64,000 nucleotides of DNA from Nitrosomonas eutropha (GCF_003201195.1 NZ_QICQ01000013.1:1-64000); one strand, 5' to 3'; positions 39,274 to 49,871 are shown, numbered from the stretch's first letter. The notes: generated by a model from the letters alone, not told the origin. Program-made: numbers and translations.

Positions 39274-40770
39274 ATGCTCGCAACTCTTACTCAAAACGAC
39301 GATACTTTTGACGAATCGACTCAGGCTTCTCACTTACTGATCATCTTTCCCAAGACAGAGAAAATACCCGGGAAATACCCATTGCCTGCTGAGCAGGTGC
39401 TCAATGATTTACTGCAGCGGCAAGGCGCATCGCCAGGCCGGTTGGCGGAAACACCGTTATCTGTCAACCTGCAGAGTGGTGCGCTTTATGCCTGGACGAT
39501 GGTGGATACCGGCAAATCGGTATTTGAACAACAAACCGGAATTCGCAAGGCAATGCAACTGCTGCTGAATGAGAACCCGGTTGAAATTCATCTGGCTGTT
39601 TATGGAGATGAGACACAAAGACGACATCTGGCCGAACTCGCAGTTTATATCGCCTGGATTAACGGGGCAATACTACCGATACGTAAACAGCGTAAGGCGG
39701 ATGACAAGCCACTGGAGAGAATTTATTTGCATGGCGCGGCTGATTCCACTGGATTTGCCATACAGTGCGCACAGGCAGAGGGAAATTTTCTTGCCAGAGG
39801 ATTGACTATCCTGCCTCCCAACGAGCTGACTCCCAAGACTTACCGTGAACAAATAAAAAAGCTGGCTGCCAGTGAAAACTGGCAATACCAGGAATATGAA
39901 TTATCCCGGTTGCGCGAGATGGGGGCAGGTGCATTTACAGCCGTCGCGCAGGGCAGCTTGACGGATGATGCGGCAATTGTTTATTTACGTAGAACGGCAA
40001 AAAACAGTGAAACTAACAGAACAATCGCCCTGGTGGGAAAGGGTATCTGCTTTGATACAGGCGGACATAATCTTAAATCGGCGCGCTATATGTATGGCAT
40101 GCATGAGGATATGAATGGTTCAGCGGTAGCGCTTGGGGCACTTCTGGCTGCAACCCGGGCCGATCTGCCAATCAACATAGATTGCTGGCTTGCTATTGCC
40201 CAGAACCACGTGAGCCCCGATGCGTTCAAGCAAAATGATGTGATTACTGCTCTGAATGGTATGACGGTAGAAGTCGTTCATACGGATGCGGAAGGGCGAC
40301 TGGTACTGGCGGATACGCTGACACTTGCTGCCAGAGAAAAACCTGATCTGATTATCGACTATGCTACGTTGACAGGCAGCCTGATTACCGCACTGGGCAC
40401 TCGCTACAGCGGTGTTTTTACCAACCGTGATTATCTGGCGCAAAATGCGGTGGCAGTGGGCAGAACAAGTGGCGAACGGGTATGCGTGTTTCCGGTGGAC
40501 AATGATTATGAAGCTGATCTCGAAAGCAAAATTGCCGACATCAAGCAGTGCTCCATAGAAAGTGAGGCAGACCATATTCTTGCCGCCTGTTTCCTGCGAC
40601 ATTTTGTGAATGATATTCCCTGGTTGCATATGGATCTTTCTGCTTCCCGTCATCAGGATGGATTGGGCGCGGTCAGTACGGATGTTACCGGGTTCGGCGT
40701 TACCTGGTCGATTCATTTTTTGCAGGAAATGCTCAAAATTTTGCAGAAAAGAACAGGGAGAACTCGCTGA
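39274..40770 (+). CDS. M17 family leucyl aminopeptidase
   Basis: Dizinc exopeptidase of family M17, about 498 residues. N-terminal domain poorly conserved (PepA/PepB-like), C-terminal catalytic domain with GKGICFDTGGHNLKSA (Zn-binding K and D), MHEDMNGSAVALG (D) and VHTDAEGRLVLADTL (D, E and the catalytic Arg). The active set is complete. Start uncertain: ATG 39274 gives a reasonable N-terminus but has no clear ribosome site; an in-frame TTG exists at 39226. Probably a cytoplasmic peptidase in protein turnover. Confidence 0.88.
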   Translation: MLATLTQNDDTFDESTQASHLLIIFPKTEKIPGKYPLPAEQVLNDLLQRQGASPGRLAETPLSVNLQSGALYAWTMVDTGKSVFEQQTGIRKAMQLLLNENPVEIHLAVYGDETQRRHLAELAVYIAWINGAILPIRKQRKADDKPLERIYLHGAADSTGFAIQCAQAEGNFLARGLTILPPNELTPKTYREQIKKLAASENWQYQEYELSRLREMGAGAFTAVAQGSLTDDAAIVYLRRTAKNSETNRTIALVGKGICFDTGGHNLKSARYMYGMHEDMNGSAVALGALLAATRADLPINIDCWLAIAQNHVSPDAFKQNDVITALNGMTVEVVHTDAEGRLVLADTLTLAAREKPDLIIDYATLTGSLITALGTRYSGVFTNRDYLAQNAVAVGRTSGERVCVFPVDNDYEADLESKIADIKQCSIESEADHILAACFLRHFVNDIPWLHMDLSASRHQDGLGAVSTDVTGFGVTWSIHFLQEMLKILQKRTGRTR

Positions 40771-40801
40771 TTATCAACCTTATTTCACTGGTATTTTCTC
40801 C

Positions 40802-41119
40802 ATGAATGATGAAGTAAAACAACGTTTGCAAAATACTGAAACCTGGACCCGGGTACTTTTTATGCTGTTGTTTTTTTTCGTCCAGGGAGGAGTAAAATTT
40901 CTGATTATGCTGCTAGCGGTATTCCAGACAGTCTCAACCCTGTTGGCCGGACAAACCAATACTCAGCTGCTTAAGCTGGGCCGTCAACTGGCAATGTATG
41001 ACTATCAGATCAGTTTGTTTCTGACCTTCAATAGCGAGCGGCGTCCATTTCCATTTTCTGCCTGGCCTGCTGATACAAGCGGTTATAACTCGAGCGATAA
41101 TCAGGGCAATCAAGGCTGA
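40802..41119 (+). CDS. DUF4389 family membrane protein
   Basis: 105-residue protein with two hydrophobic segments (LFMLLFFFVQGGVKFLIMLLAVFQ and the region just after), followed by a cytoplasmic-looking tail ending in serine, asparagine and glycine. The central sequence, ending LGRQLAMYDYQISLFLTFNSERRPFPFS, is the pattern of the DUF4389 family, whose function is unknown. It begins 31 nt after the peptidase stop on the same strand and probably shares its transcript. Confidence 0.75.
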   Translation: MNDEVKQRLQNTETWTRVLFMLLFFFVQGGVKFLIMLLAVFQTVSTLLAGQTNTQLLKLGRQLAMYDYQISLFLTFNSERRPFPFSAWPADTSGYNSSDNQGNQG

Positions 41120-41157
41120 TTTTCAATAAAGAGCATTTAAAGAATACCGTTACCCTA

Positions 41158-42246
41158 TTAATAAATCAGCTGTTCCTGATCATGGTTTGGGAACAAGGCG
41201 AGACGACGGGGCTTGATAAAAACCTGATCTCCTTTTACCAGCTGTAATTCACGAAAATGTTCCTTGCTGATTGCGGCGTGAATGGTGTGCTGGGTCGGAT
41301 TATCTCCATACATCAGTTCCAGTCGTACTACCGGGCCAATTGAGAGAATGTGAACAACATGTACTGCCAGTGCGGATTCACCGTTTATGGCCCGGCTCAC
41401 CTCAATATCATGGGGGCGAACATAAGCAATGGCGTTGAGATCTTCTGCTGCAGCATGTTCGGGCACATCGATTTTCAAGCCGCTGATCCATGCCTGACCA
41501 TGGTGTACACGGCCATGGAAAAGATTGACGTGGCCCAGGAATTCATACACGAATGGATTGGCTGGTTTTTCATAAACTTCATCAGGGGTGCCGATTTGTT
41601 CGATACGCCCCCGGTTCATGATGACGATCCGGTCTGCCACTTCCAGTGCTTCTTCCTGATCATGTGTAACGAAGACACTGGTAATGTGCATGTCGTTGTG
41701 CAGTTTGCGCAGCCAGGCACGCAATTCTTTACGCACCTTGGCATCCAGCGCGCCGAAAGGCTCGTCCAGTAATAAAACGCTGGGTTCGACCGCCAGTGCC
41801 CGTGCCAGTGCGATGCGCTGGCGCTGACCTCCGGAAAGTTGGTGTGGATAACGGTCTGCCAGCCAGTCGAGTTGCACCAGTTGCAGTAGCTCGGTCACGC
41901 GACGATTGATTTCTCGGGTGTTGGGACGCTCTTTTCGGGGGCGCACACGCAGGCCAAATGCCACATTCTCGAAAATGGTCATATTACGAAACAGCGCATA
42001 GTGCTGAAAAACAAAACCAACATGGCGGTCACGGACATGTTTGGTAGTTGAATCTTCCTGGTTGAATAACACCTGCCCGGAATCAGCAGTTTCCAGGCCA
42101 GCAATAATGCGCAGCAACGTGGTTTTACCAGAACCGGAAGGGCCAAGCAGGGCGAGCAGTTCGCCTGGATTAACTTGTAAATTAATATTATGCAGGGCAA
42201 CAAAAGAGCCAAACTGCCTGGAAAGATTGCGTATCTCGATACTCAT
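41158..42246 (-). CDS. cysA: sulfate/thiosulfate ABC transporter ATPase
   Basis: 362-residue ATPase of the CysPTWA importer. Walker A GPSGSGKT (35-42), signature [15 protein letters not shown], Walker [13 protein letters not shown]-loop VTHDQEEA, and a C-terminal TOBE-like regulatory domain (about 240-362, [12 protein letters not shown]). Last gene of the operon, 11 nt after cysW. Paired with the adjacent CysT, CysW and periplasmic binding protein. Confidence 0.95.
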   Translation of the reverse strand: MSIEIRNLSRQFGSFVALHNINLQVNPGELLALLGPSGSGKTTLLRIIAGLETADSGQVLFNQEDSTTKHVRDRHVGFVFQHYALFRNMTIFENVAFGLRVRPRKERPNTREINRRVTELLQLVQLDWLADRYPHQLSGGQRQRIALARALAVEPSVLLLDEPFGALDAKVRKELRAWLRKLHNDMHITSVFVTHDQEEALEVADRIVIMNRGRIEQIGTPDEVYEKPANPFVYEFLGHVNLFHGRVHHGQAWISGLKIDVPEHAAAEDLNAIAYVRPHDIEVSRAINGESALAVHVVHILSIGPVVRLELMYGDNPTQHTIHAAISKEHFRELQLVKGDQVFIKPRRLALFPNHDQEQLIY

Positions 42247-42257
42247 GTGTAATTTCC

Positions 42258-43127
42258 TTATCTGGATGTTTTCTGCGCAACTCTGGATTCAATAAATGTT
42301 TTTAGTGCCAGCGTAATCAGTGCCAGTAACGCCAGCAGGGAGGCCACTGCAAAAGCAGCAGCAGAGTTGTATTCGTTGTAAAGAATTTCGACGTGCAGGG
42401 AAAGTGTATTGGTCAGGCCGCGAATATGCCCAGAAACAACCGATACCGCCCCGAACTCGCCCATTGCCCTTGCATTGCAAAGGATGGTGCCATACAGCAA
42501 TCCCCACTTGATGTTGGGAAGAGTGATATACCAGAGCGTCTGCCAGCCATTCGCCCCGAGAATGATGGCCGCTTCTTCCTCCTCTGTTCCTTGGGCTTGC
42601 ATCAGTGGAATCAGTTCGCGTGCGATAAATGGCACAGTCACAAAGATGGTGGCCAGAACAATGCCGGGCACTGCAAAAATGATAGAAATATCGTGCTCTC
42701 TCAACCACGGTCCCATCCAGCCCTGCAGACCGAATATTAGTACGTAAATTAATCCGGCAACGACGGGAGAGACGGAGAAGGGCAGATCAATCAGGGAGAT
42801 CAAAATACTTTTGCCGCGAAACTCGAATTTGGCAATTGCCCAGGCAGCCGCAATGCCGAAAGCCAGATTAAGTGGTATGGCAATGGCTGCAGCGGTCAGT
42901 GTGAGCTGGATGGCAGCGAGAGCATCTGGTTCGGTGATAGCAGCGATGTAAACATCCCATCCTTTTTTCAGCGCTTCAAAAAAGACTGCTACCAGCGGTA
43001 GTAAAAGAAAAAGGGATAGGAAGGAGAGCGCCAGCAGGGTGAGTATCCAGCGTGCCCATGGTGATTCCTGTGTAACCAGTATCTTGTGCGGTGCCGAAGA
43101 GGCTTGAAGTAATGGGATGGTAGTCAT
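42258..43127 (-). CDS. cysW: sulfate ABC transporter permease CysW
   Basis: 289-residue inner-membrane permease with six predicted TM segments. The EAA loop that contacts CysA is [49 protein letters not shown] at the N-terminus is characteristic of CysW. 7 nt separate it from cysT. Forms the CysT-CysW heterodimer. Confidence 0.95.
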   Translation of the reverse strand: MTTIPLLQASSAPHKILVTQESPWARWILTLLALSFLSLFLLLPLVAVFFEALKKGWDVYIAAITEPDALAAIQLTLTAAAIAIPLNLAFGIAAAWAIAKFEFRGKSILISLIDLPFSVSPVVAGLIYVLIFGLQGWMGPWLREHDISIIFAVPGIVLATIFVTVPFIARELIPLMQAQGTEEEEAAIILGANGWQTLWYITLPNIKWGLLYGTILCNARAMGEFGAVSVVSGHIRGLTNTLSLHVEILYNEYNSAAAFAVASLLALLALITLALKTFIESRVAQKTSR

Positions 43128-43134
43128 GATTCCT

Positions 43135-43968
43135 TTATACTTTTATGCCGCGATGGTGAACCCACCATTGCAACAGGTTGATGATCAGCAAAAGAATGAA
43201 TGAAATCACCAACATCACGACAGCAATAGCAGTTGCACCGGTGTAATCATATTGTTCCAGTTTGGTGATAATCAGTAACGGCGTGATTTCCGAAATCATC
43301 GGGATATTGCCGGCGATAAAAATCACTGATCCATATTCCCCGATAGCGCGGGCAAACGCCAATGCAAAGCCAGTGGTCAGTGCGGGCAGAATTGTGGGGA
43401 AAATAATGCGCCGGAAAATTTGCCAGCGAGTTGCACCTAACATGGCTGCAGCTTCTTCCAGTTCTTTTTCGATATCTTCCAGTACGGGCTGAACGGTACG
43501 CACAACGAACGGCAATCCGATGAATGTCAGGGCAACAAATACGCCGATGGGTGTGAATGCAACCTTGATTCCCAGTGGTTCCAGGTACTGTCCGATCCAG
43601 CCGTTCCCCGCGTAAATTGCGGTGAGTGTGATGCCGGCAACGGAGGTGGGCAGTGCGAAAGGCAGATCGATCAGGGCATCGACCAGACGCTTGCCCGGAA
43701 ACGGGTAACGTACCAGCACCCAGGCTACCAGCAATCCGAAAAATGCATTGACCACTGCGGCTGCAAATGAGGCTCCAAATGTCAGTCGATAGGATGCGAT
43801 AACTCGGGGTGCGGTCACGGTACTCCAGAATTCCGGCCAGGTCAGTTTCGCGCTGTGGATGAATGCTGCCGACAGGGGAATTAGCACGACCAGACTCAGG
43901 TAGAGCAGGGTGAATCCAAGTGCCAGATTGAACCCGGGTAACACACTGTATTGTTTGAAAGTGCTCAA
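43135..43968 (-). CDS. cysT: sulfate ABC transporter permease CysT
   Basis: 277-residue permease, six TM segments. Coupling EAA loop: [19 protein letters not shown]. The N-terminal [23 protein letters not shown] and the [21 protein letters not shown] region are typical of CysT (CysU). Upstream lies a 330-nt gap with a small candidate gene before the binding-protein gene. Confidence 0.95.
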   Translation of the reverse strand: MSTFKQYSVLPGFNLALGFTLLYLSLVVLIPLSAAFIHSAKLTWPEFWSTVTAPRVIASYRLTFGASFAAAVVNAFFGLLVAWVLVRYPFPGKRLVDALIDLPFALPTSVAGITLTAIYAGNGWIGQYLEPLGIKVAFTPIGVFVALTFIGLPFVVRTVQPVLEDIEKELEEAAAMLGATRWQIFRRIIFPTILPALTTGFALAFARAIGEYGSVIFIAGNIPMISEITPLLIITKLEQYDYTGATAIAVVMLVISFILLLIINLLQWWVHHRGIKV

Positions 43969-44048
43969 AATTCAAGCTCCTGTTATTCGATTGTGAAAAT
44001 CTTTGCTAGATGGCTGCCGAGATCATATTGCGAGTTATGCTGCCTGTC

Positions 44049-44306
44049 CTAAAAACCGCCCTGCGGATAATACATATCCGCCTGCTTTGCTGCTGTTAGT
44101 TGCTCTTGTATTTCGATTTTTCTGACAGGCAGGAGGGATCTGGTATCACGAGTGCTGCTGTCTTCTGAATAGCCATCCATCTGATAGTGCGGTAGCTCGT
44201 TACTACTCAATAGGCGTGGGTGTACACTCAGAAAAATCTGACATTTCCGGGTCTTCTTGAATTTGAATTTATGAGCAGTCAATATGCTGGATACAGAATC
44301 AATCAT
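44049..44306 (-). CDS. small hypothetical protein between sbp and cysT (uncertain)
   Basis: An 85-residue open frame whose ATG overlaps the binding-protein stop by 4 nt (ATGA), the same coupling used elsewhere in the window. The product is basic at the N-terminus ([10 protein letters not shown]) and ends [21 protein letters not shown]; no signal peptide, membrane segment or known domain was recognised. It fills most of the otherwise empty 44.0-44.3 kb stretch inside the sulfate operon. It could equally be a chance frame. Confidence 0.35.
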   Translation of the reverse strand: MIDSVSSILTAHKFKFKKTRKCQIFLSVHPRLLSSNELPHYQMDGYSEDSSTRDTRSLLPVRKIEIQEQLTAAKQADMYYPQGGF

Positions 44307-45310
44307 TGATTTACATATATTTTGTCGAACAGGCCGCCATCCTTGAAGTGGATGCTCTGCGCTTTCGGCCAGCCACCAAATACTTCATTTATCGTAAACA
44401 GATCGATTGCCGGAAACTGGTGAGCGTATTTCCTGGCTATTTCCGGATCGCTCGGCCGATAGAAGTTGCGTGCAGCAATTTCCTGTCCCTCTTTGCTGTA
44501 TAGATACTCGAGATAGGCCTGCGCGATATTACGTACGCCATGTCTGTCAGCATTTTTGTCAACGACGGTGACAGGGGGTTCGGCAAGAATACTGATCGAA
44601 GGCATGATTATTTCGAATTTCTCCGGGCCATATTCCTTGAGTGCCAGAAAAGCTTCATTTTCCCAGGAAATCAGAACGTCCCCTATACCGCGCTGGATGA
44701 AGTTGATGGTTGATCCACGCGCCCCTGAATCGAGTATCGAGACATTCTTATAAAGTCTGGTGAGGAATTCTTGTGCTTTTGCTTCATCACCATCATGTTT
44801 TTTTAGTGCAAAACCCCACGCTGCCAGATAATTCCAGCGTGCGCCACCCGATGTTTTCGGGTTGGGGGTTACGACGGCGACATCCGGTTTGATCAAATCA
44901 TCCCAGTCCTTGATTCCTTTGGGATTATCTTTGCGTACCAGCAGGACGATTGTTGAGAGATAGGGTGAGCTGTTGTTGGATAAGCGTTTCTGCCACTCGG
45001 CCAGGATCAGTCCGGATTGTTCGCTGATTGCATCGATGTCGTGAGCAAGGGCAAGTGTCACTACATCTGCAGGCACACCATCGATGACCGCACGTGCCTG
45101 CTTGCCGGAGCCGCCATGAGACTGTCTGACAGTAATTTTCTCTCCGGTTTTTTCCTGCCAGTAGCGGGTGAATTTACGATTATATTCCTCATACAGCTCG
45201 CGTGTCGGATCATAGGAAACATTGAGAATGGCCCGATCAGCAAGTGCCTGATTAGAATTTACCATAACCAATATTAATAGACCGACTGACAACCATGTGT
45301 TGAATTGCAT
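44303..45310 (-). CDS. sbp: periplasmic sulfate-binding protein
   Basis: 335-residue receptor for the CysTWA importer. Signal peptide [20 protein letters not shown]... cleaved near QALA. Family signatures: [45 protein letters not shown], and [17 protein letters not shown], all characteristic of Sbp/CysP. Whether it is closer to Sbp or CysP cannot be settled by eye. AGGAA lies just upstream of the ATG. Starts 28 nt after the porin gene on the same strand. Confidence 0.95.
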   Translation of the reverse strand: MQFNTWLSVGLLILVMVNSNQALADRAILNVSYDPTRELYEEYNRKFTRYWQEKTGEKITVRQSHGGSGKQARAVIDGVPADVVTLALAHDIDAISEQSGLILAEWQKRLSNNSSPYLSTIVLLVRKDNPKGIKDWDDLIKPDVAVVTPNPKTSGGARWNYLAAWGFALKKHDGDEAKAQEFLTRLYKNVSILDSGARGSTINFIQRGIGDVLISWENEAFLALKEYGPEKFEIIMPSISILAEPPVTVVDKNADRHGVRNIAQAYLEYLYSKEGQEIAARNFYRPSDPEIARKYAHQFPAIDLFTINEVFGGWPKAQSIHFKDGGLFDKIYVNQ

Positions 45311-45338
45311 TTGATTTCCTTTTGTAAATAAGTCGATG

Positions 45339-46823
45339 TTATTTGAATGCGCTGACAGCGATTTCTACATAAAAAAAGTCCGTACCGGCAGTTGTTTCTC
45401 CTAGTTCCGCCAGTTGCCGATTTTTTACAAATCCACCGTTGAACCAATGCGAATAGCCCAGTGTGGTACTGATATGGGGCGTCAGCCTGTAACGGGCGCG
45501 AATATCGGCTGAATGTCCGAGAAAGCTTCCGCTGTTACCACTGCGATCACGGTTATTTCCATTGCTACTGAGAAGGTTATTGAAACGATCGGCTTTACTG
45601 GCGAGCCAGAAGCCGTTATAGCCACCATCGATTTGTAAATCCGGGTGTGGCTGGAACTCTACTTTGATTTTTGGTGCCTGGATATTTTCCATAATGACAT
45701 AGTCATCAGCTGACCAGGGACGTCCGAAACCGAAAAATCTTTCAAAACGGTTATTTGTATGGTCATTGGGATCACGATCACCGCTTATATAACCGTAAAA
45801 GGCACTCATGCGAGGCTTCCAGGCAGCCTGCTGAAAGGTATAGCCAAATTCAAGTAAATAGGCGTGCGCTGATTTTTTCTGTCCGCCGTCGCGCCCAAAC
45901 TGATAAACAGCGCCGAGATCGAAATCCACTTCAGTGTCAGGTACAATGCCGTAGGCCCGGATGGCGGGAGAGTGGATTTCACGTTTGGCTCGTGTTCCAC
46001 CATCGTCATCCTGTATCAGTCCCATGTAATAGGGTTGGATGGTGACTATTTTTGACCACTGGCGAAAATGTCCGATTACGCCATAAAACCACTGACCTTT
46101 GTCGCGCCGGTCAAATTTGTCTATCAGTCTTATGACCGGCTGCACGCCCCATGCGTCAAATTCCCAGTTATTCGATTCCTGGCCTAATGTCATGCGGAAA
46201 CCCTCAAAATTATTGGTAGTGTTACGCCATTGATTGCTGGCCAGTAAGCGCCGATCCAGTGCTTCCCATACCATGCGGCCACCTCGAATTCTGACAGGGC
46301 GATGATTACCCAGGTCATCCCGCCCCAGCGCATCCTTAAAATAGAGTTCACCATAGGTTTGGATCAGTTCGAATTCATTCCAGTCGCGATTATCTTTAGG
46401 GAATTTACTGTTATAGCGGCGAGCATCTTCAAATTCGACGACGAAGCGCAGGGGATCCAGAATTTCCCTGATACCTAGATAGGCTCGTGTTCTGAGTAGA
46501 ACAGGGTTATCTGTGGTAATGCGTGAGCGCCGGATATCATTGTGGCGATGTTCATAACGTATGCGGTAATCCAGCCCGACATCCAGCCAGTAAAGATTTT
46601 TGAGGGCATCAATCCCGGTTTGAGACAGATTACGAACATAACGAGGTGGATCGGATTCCGGGTGCGTACTGTAGCTGCGAGCGCGCTGGTATAAATTTGG
46701 CCATGACGTTGTCTGTATCGTTTGGCTGCTTCCAGTTGTTGTGAAATCTTCTTTTGCGTAAGCCATATTTGTCTGTGACAAAAATATAATCAGGTAAAGC
46801 CATATCCATGTTGGGCGTTTCAT
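45339..46823 (-). CDS. alginate-export (AlgE-like) family outer-membrane porin
   Basis: 494-residue protein with a signal peptide ([19 protein letters not shown], cleavage after AYA) and alternating beta strands rich in aromatic and charged residues, ending in a C-terminal aromatic strand [12 protein letters not shown]. The pattern [23 protein letters not shown] through [23 protein letters not shown] is the alginate_exp domain. Members are beta-barrel channels for various anions, not only alginate. Its position 28 nt ahead of the sulfate-binding protein gene suggests that it serves anion entry for the sulfate importer; this is inference. A decayed second copy lies 0.4 kb upstream. Confidence 0.85.
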   Translation of the reverse strand: MKRPTWIWLYLIIFLSQTNMAYAKEDFTTTGSSQTIQTTSWPNLYQRARSYSTHPESDPPRYVRNLSQTGIDALKNLYWLDVGLDYRIRYEHRHNDIRRSRITTDNPVLLRTRAYLGIREILDPLRFVVEFEDARRYNSKFPKDNRDWNEFELIQTYGELYFKDALGRDDLGNHRPVRIRGGRMVWEALDRRLLASNQWRNTTNNFEGFRMTLGQESNNWEFDAWGVQPVIRLIDKFDRRDKGQWFYGVIGHFRQWSKIVTIQPYYMGLIQDDDGGTRAKREIHSPAIRAYGIVPDTEVDFDLGAVYQFGRDGGQKKSAHAYLLEFGYTFQQAAWKPRMSAFYGYISGDRDPNDHTNNRFERFFGFGRPWSADDYVIMENIQAPKIKVEFQPHPDLQIDGGYNGFWLASKADRFNNLLSSNGNNRDRSGNSGSFLGHSADIRARYRLTPHISTTLGYSHWFNGGFVKNRQLAELGETTAGTDFFYVEIAVSAFK

Positions 46824-47203
46824 TCATACCCCGTGTCGGGAAGAAGTTATCCAGTTCTTCTGGCCGGATGGTTGCAATATTTTCAATAATGACAATTATT
46901 CTTGTTGTGGTTGTCAGTTGATGATTCTCGGTGTTTCCGCATGAGTGGGGAGAAGATACCAACGATCGCTTATTATTAAAAATAATAAATAATGATTTCT
47001 TTATTGTTATTTTGAATATAAAGAAAATGACTCAGCTGTGAGGAGAGTTTGATAAGTAGCTGAGAAACGCGGTTGAGTGAAGATCAACCCGGGTAATCAA
47101 GGGCTTTTTGTTGCTGCTCGTGCTGCTTTGTAGGCCGCAGATTTTTTTCGAATAAATTGTTGGTAATTCACCCGTCAGTTTATTCAAGGGTGATCAGATG
47201 TTA
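46824..47203. other. intergenic stretch upstream of the porin gene
   Basis: 380 nt without a credible gene. 46960-47030 is very AT-rich (runs such as AATAATAAATAATG) and is the likely promoter region of the porin-sulfate operon. No recognised binding site for CysB was identified. An open minus-strand frame at 46630-46962 is antisense or shadow. Confidence 0.5.
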
Positions 47204-47665
47204 TTAGAAGGCGTGGATTGATACTTCGATATAAAACAGATTAGGGGAGTTAGTAACTTTTCCTGGTGTCACCAATTGTTGTTTCTTTACAAACTCGCTA
47301 AACCCTTGATCTGAGCAAAATGGGATAATCATTGGTGATTTGTGAGCGTCGGATATCGTTGTTGTGAAATTAATAATATGTGCGGTTCTCTAGCCCGGCA
47401 TCCAGCCAGTAAAGATTCTTGAAAGCATCAATTCCGGCTTGAGAAAGGTTGCGGACATATGCGGGATGATCACGTTGTAGAGTGACTCACATAATAACTA
47501 CGTGAACGGCGATAAAAGGTAGACGATTCACGATTTGAATGGTGTTGATGTCCGTTTGTTCGATTTGGCGATCTTTGGCGGGTAACAAACTACTATCTGC
47601 GTGAATTATGGCCTGGTAGAAGAAAAAATGGCTTGGATAAGCCATATCCAGCTGAAATATTTCAT
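47204..47665 (-). pseudogene. internally deleted paralogue of the alginate-export porin gene
   Basis: The minus strand begins MKYFSWIWLIQ (ATG 47665), resembling the porin signal; continues DHPAYVRNLSQAGIDAFKNL, matching [18 protein letters not shown] of the intact gene; then YWLDAGLEN, a stop, and NNDIRRSQITNDYP matching [14 protein letters not shown]; and after a large gap ends LFYIEVSIHAF at 47204, matching [11 protein letters not shown]. It keeps both ends but only about 460 of 1485 bp, so roughly two thirds is deleted, and stops and frame changes are present. It arose by duplication of, or recombination with, the neighbouring gene. Confidence 0.85.
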
Positions 47666-47799
47666 TTGTTTTTATCTGAAGCAGAAAATCTCTTCCCAGA
47701 AGGGAGAATACAAGTTGTCGACAGGTGGTCCGGGGAGCTGTTCAACAGCTACTCGATTGGGTTCGTGGTTCGGATGTGAACCGGAAATTGGCTGATAAG

Positions 47800-48614
47800 T
47801 TAATAGCGTGCGTTTTTCGGTTTCTTACCCTTAGGCCAGTCCTGGAGTTTTTTTACAAAATCCGGCCGAGGTTGTCGAGTAAAGTATAGTGCTACATCAA
47901 AGGCCTCTTGATCGGTTAATGTATTGCCTTGCCCAAGAGGCTATTGGCTTTGGTAAACGCAGCCGCTGTATTTAGTCTGGCCATGCCGGCAGCGATATTA
48001 AAGGATTTGTCTCCCCATAGCGCAGGAAAAATTACTTCACCGTTTGGCCCATATTGCCCTTGCCCGTCCGGCTAATGACAAATAGCACATTTATCGGCAT
48101 AAACTTTTTTCCCTCTTTCCATATCTGGAGGTTGAGGCGCGGTAATTCTGATAAAACCGCGACCCTCTACATCCACGCCAGTTGGGACATCTTTTGATAG
48201 CCAGTGCATATAGGCGAGAATGGCGAGCATTTCATTACTCGTAGGGTAATGTTTTTCCGTTCAAAGAACGCTCGAAACAGTCGTTAATCCGATCTTGCAA
48301 AGAATTGATCCTGGCGTTTCTGGCACGGTACCTAGGGAATGCTCCCCAAATTCCGACCCAGGGTGCGGCATTGGGTTGGCGGCCGCCATTGAGATGGCAG
48401 CTTGTACAGTTCAATGCACTCCCTGAATTATTTTTTAGAAGCAGAGATGTCTGAAACAGGAGCTTCTGACCCAGACGAATGGCATCTCCCTGCGGGCTGG
48501 CAGGAATGGTGGATTCATCAGGAGGATTAAAAGCTGCCTTTTCTACAGCGGGTGGCTGAGCGATGGCGCTCCTGCGCCCAGCCATAGTAGAAGTAATAAA
48601 TGATACATTTTCAT
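47800..48614 (-). pseudogene. diheme cytochrome c (thiosulfate dehydrogenase-like) pseudogene
   Basis: Minus strand from ATG 48614: signal MKMYHLLLLLWLGAG, frame change, then AFNPPDESTIPASPQGDAIR, first heme site NCTSCHLNGG (CTSCH), FPRYRARNARINSLQDRIN, and SLNGKTLPYE; frame change; SNEMLAILAYMHWLSKDV; second heme site CAICH followed directly by a TAG stop; PDGQGQYGPNGEVIFPALWG; frame change; NTLTDQEAFDVALYFTRQPR to KNARY and TAA at 47800. Order and motifs match TsdA-type or similar diheme c cytochromes. At least three frameshifts and one stop mean it is dead. The heme motifs themselves remain. Confidence 0.85.
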
Positions 48615-48941
48615 TGGGTCTCCTTTGGCAACTATTACAATTTCCAGTGGGTATCTAAAAATGCGGACTGATCAAGATGTATGGTGTTGTGATGAAAATT
48701 GAAAAAATAGCATACTCCTACGGAACCGGATTTCAACCATCTTGACCACTATAATTTATTCAGCTTTTCCTCTGCTGCTTGCCAATCGGATCGCCAGGTG
48801 TCATCTTTTATCTTTTGGATAGTTGCTGTGGTTTGTGATCAAATATTTCGGGATATTTCGCAGAGAGAACAGCCTCAAATAAAAGCATATTTGTTCTTTG
48901 TTTGATGACAGGATCTTTTGTTGTTTTACCTTAATATTGAA
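48615..48941. other. intergenic stretch upstream of rpoH
   Basis: About 330 nt with no open gene. AT-rich; it leads into the CIRCE element at 48942. I see no further repeat or RNA gene here. Confidence 0.5.
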
Positions 48942-48968
48942 TTAGCACTCGAGGGGTGAGAGTGCTAA
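48942..48968 (+). promoter_or_regulatory. CIRCE operator (HrcA site) upstream of rpoH
   Basis: Perfect consensus TTAGCACTC (48942-48950), 9-nt spacer, GAGTGCTAA (48960-48968), 61 nt before the rpoH start. It overlaps a plausible promoter: TTAGCA as -35 and TAAAAT at 48965-48970 as -10, 17 nt apart. HrcA binds CIRCE and represses heat-shock genes until stress, so rpoH is probably HrcA-repressed. Confidence 0.93.
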
Positions 48969-49028
48969 AATATGCTTGTTGATTTTATATTCCGTAATAT
49001 TCATTCGGAAATCAGGAGGAAAATATAT

Positions 49029-49871
49029 ATGAGTGAGATTTTAACTTTACCGGTAATAAGTGGAGGGAATCTGGAGAGCTATATTCGTGCAGCTAACAGT
49101 TTTCCTGTTTTATCACGGGAAGAGGAAATATCGCTGGCTAAAAAAATGCAGGAAAATGGGGATATCAATGCAGCGCATCAACTGGTACTTTCTCACTTGC
49201 GTACAGTTGTGATGATTGCACGTGGTTATCTGGGCTATGGGTTGCCGCATGCTGATTTGATACAAGAAGGTAATATCGGCTTGATGAAGGCTGTCAGACG
49301 TTTTGATCCGGAACGCGGTGTTCGCCTGATATCCTTTGCAATTCACTGGATCAAGGCGGAAATCCATGAATTCATTATGCGCAACTGGAGGTTGGTCAAG
49401 ATTGCCACCACCAAACCGCAGAGAAAGCTTTTTTTCAATCTGCGCAGCATGAAAGAAGGGCTGGATACGATGAATCAGGCAGAGGTTGCGACCATGGCAG
49501 AGCAACTGGGCGTTAAGGCGGAAGAGGTTGTCGAGATGGAAACACGCTTTAGTGGTCGGGATATTTCGCTTGAGCCGCTAACGGACAGTGATGAAGAGGA
49601 TTTCAGCCCGATTGCTTATCTGACAGATGGATCAGACCCGTCCAGAGAGCTGGAAAAAGAACAGCTGGAGCGGTTGACGCATGCGAAACTGAAAGATTCT
49701 CTAGATAGCCTGGATGAGCGCAGTCGTCGTATTATTGAGGCCCGCTGGCTGCGGGAAGATAAGGCCGCAACCCTGCATGAACTGGCTAAAGAATTGGGTG
49801 TTTCTGCCGAACGGGTGCGCCAGATTGAAGCTAAGGCCATGAAGAAAATGCGAGCTGAAATAGCTATTTAA
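49029..49871 (+). CDS. rpoH: heat-shock sigma factor RpoH (sigma-32)
   Basis: 280-residue alternative sigma factor. Region 2 SYIRAANSFPVLSREEE and LVLSHLRTVVMIARGYLGYGLPHADLIQEGNIGLMKAVRRFDPERGVRLISFAIHWIKAEIHEFI; the RpoH box QRKLFFNLRSMK; and region 4 with helix-turn-helix TLHELAKELGVSAERVRQIE. Start ATG 49029 has AGGAGGA 9 nt upstream. Controlled by the CIRCE operator just upstream, terminated by the hairpin at 49898-49930. RpoH directs RNA polymerase to chaperone and protease genes, probably including ftsH. Confidence 0.97.
   Translation: MSEILTLPVISGGNLESYIRAANSFPVLSREEEISLAKKMQENGDINAAHQLVLSHLRTVVMIARGYLGYGLPHADLIQEGNIGLMKAVRRFDPERGVRLISFAIHWIKAEIHEFIMRNWRLVKIATTKPQRKLFFNLRSMKEGLDTMNQAEVATMAEQLGVKAEEVVEMETRFSGRDISLEPLTDSDEEDFSPIAYLTDGSDPSRELEKEQLERLTHAKLKDSLDSLDERSRRIIEARWLREDKAATLHELAKELGVSAERVRQIEAKAMKKMRAEIAI

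Noticed and set aside
47601-47795. 64-residue plus-strand frame
   Set aside because: Lies on the antisense of the deleted porin copy and has no features of its own.
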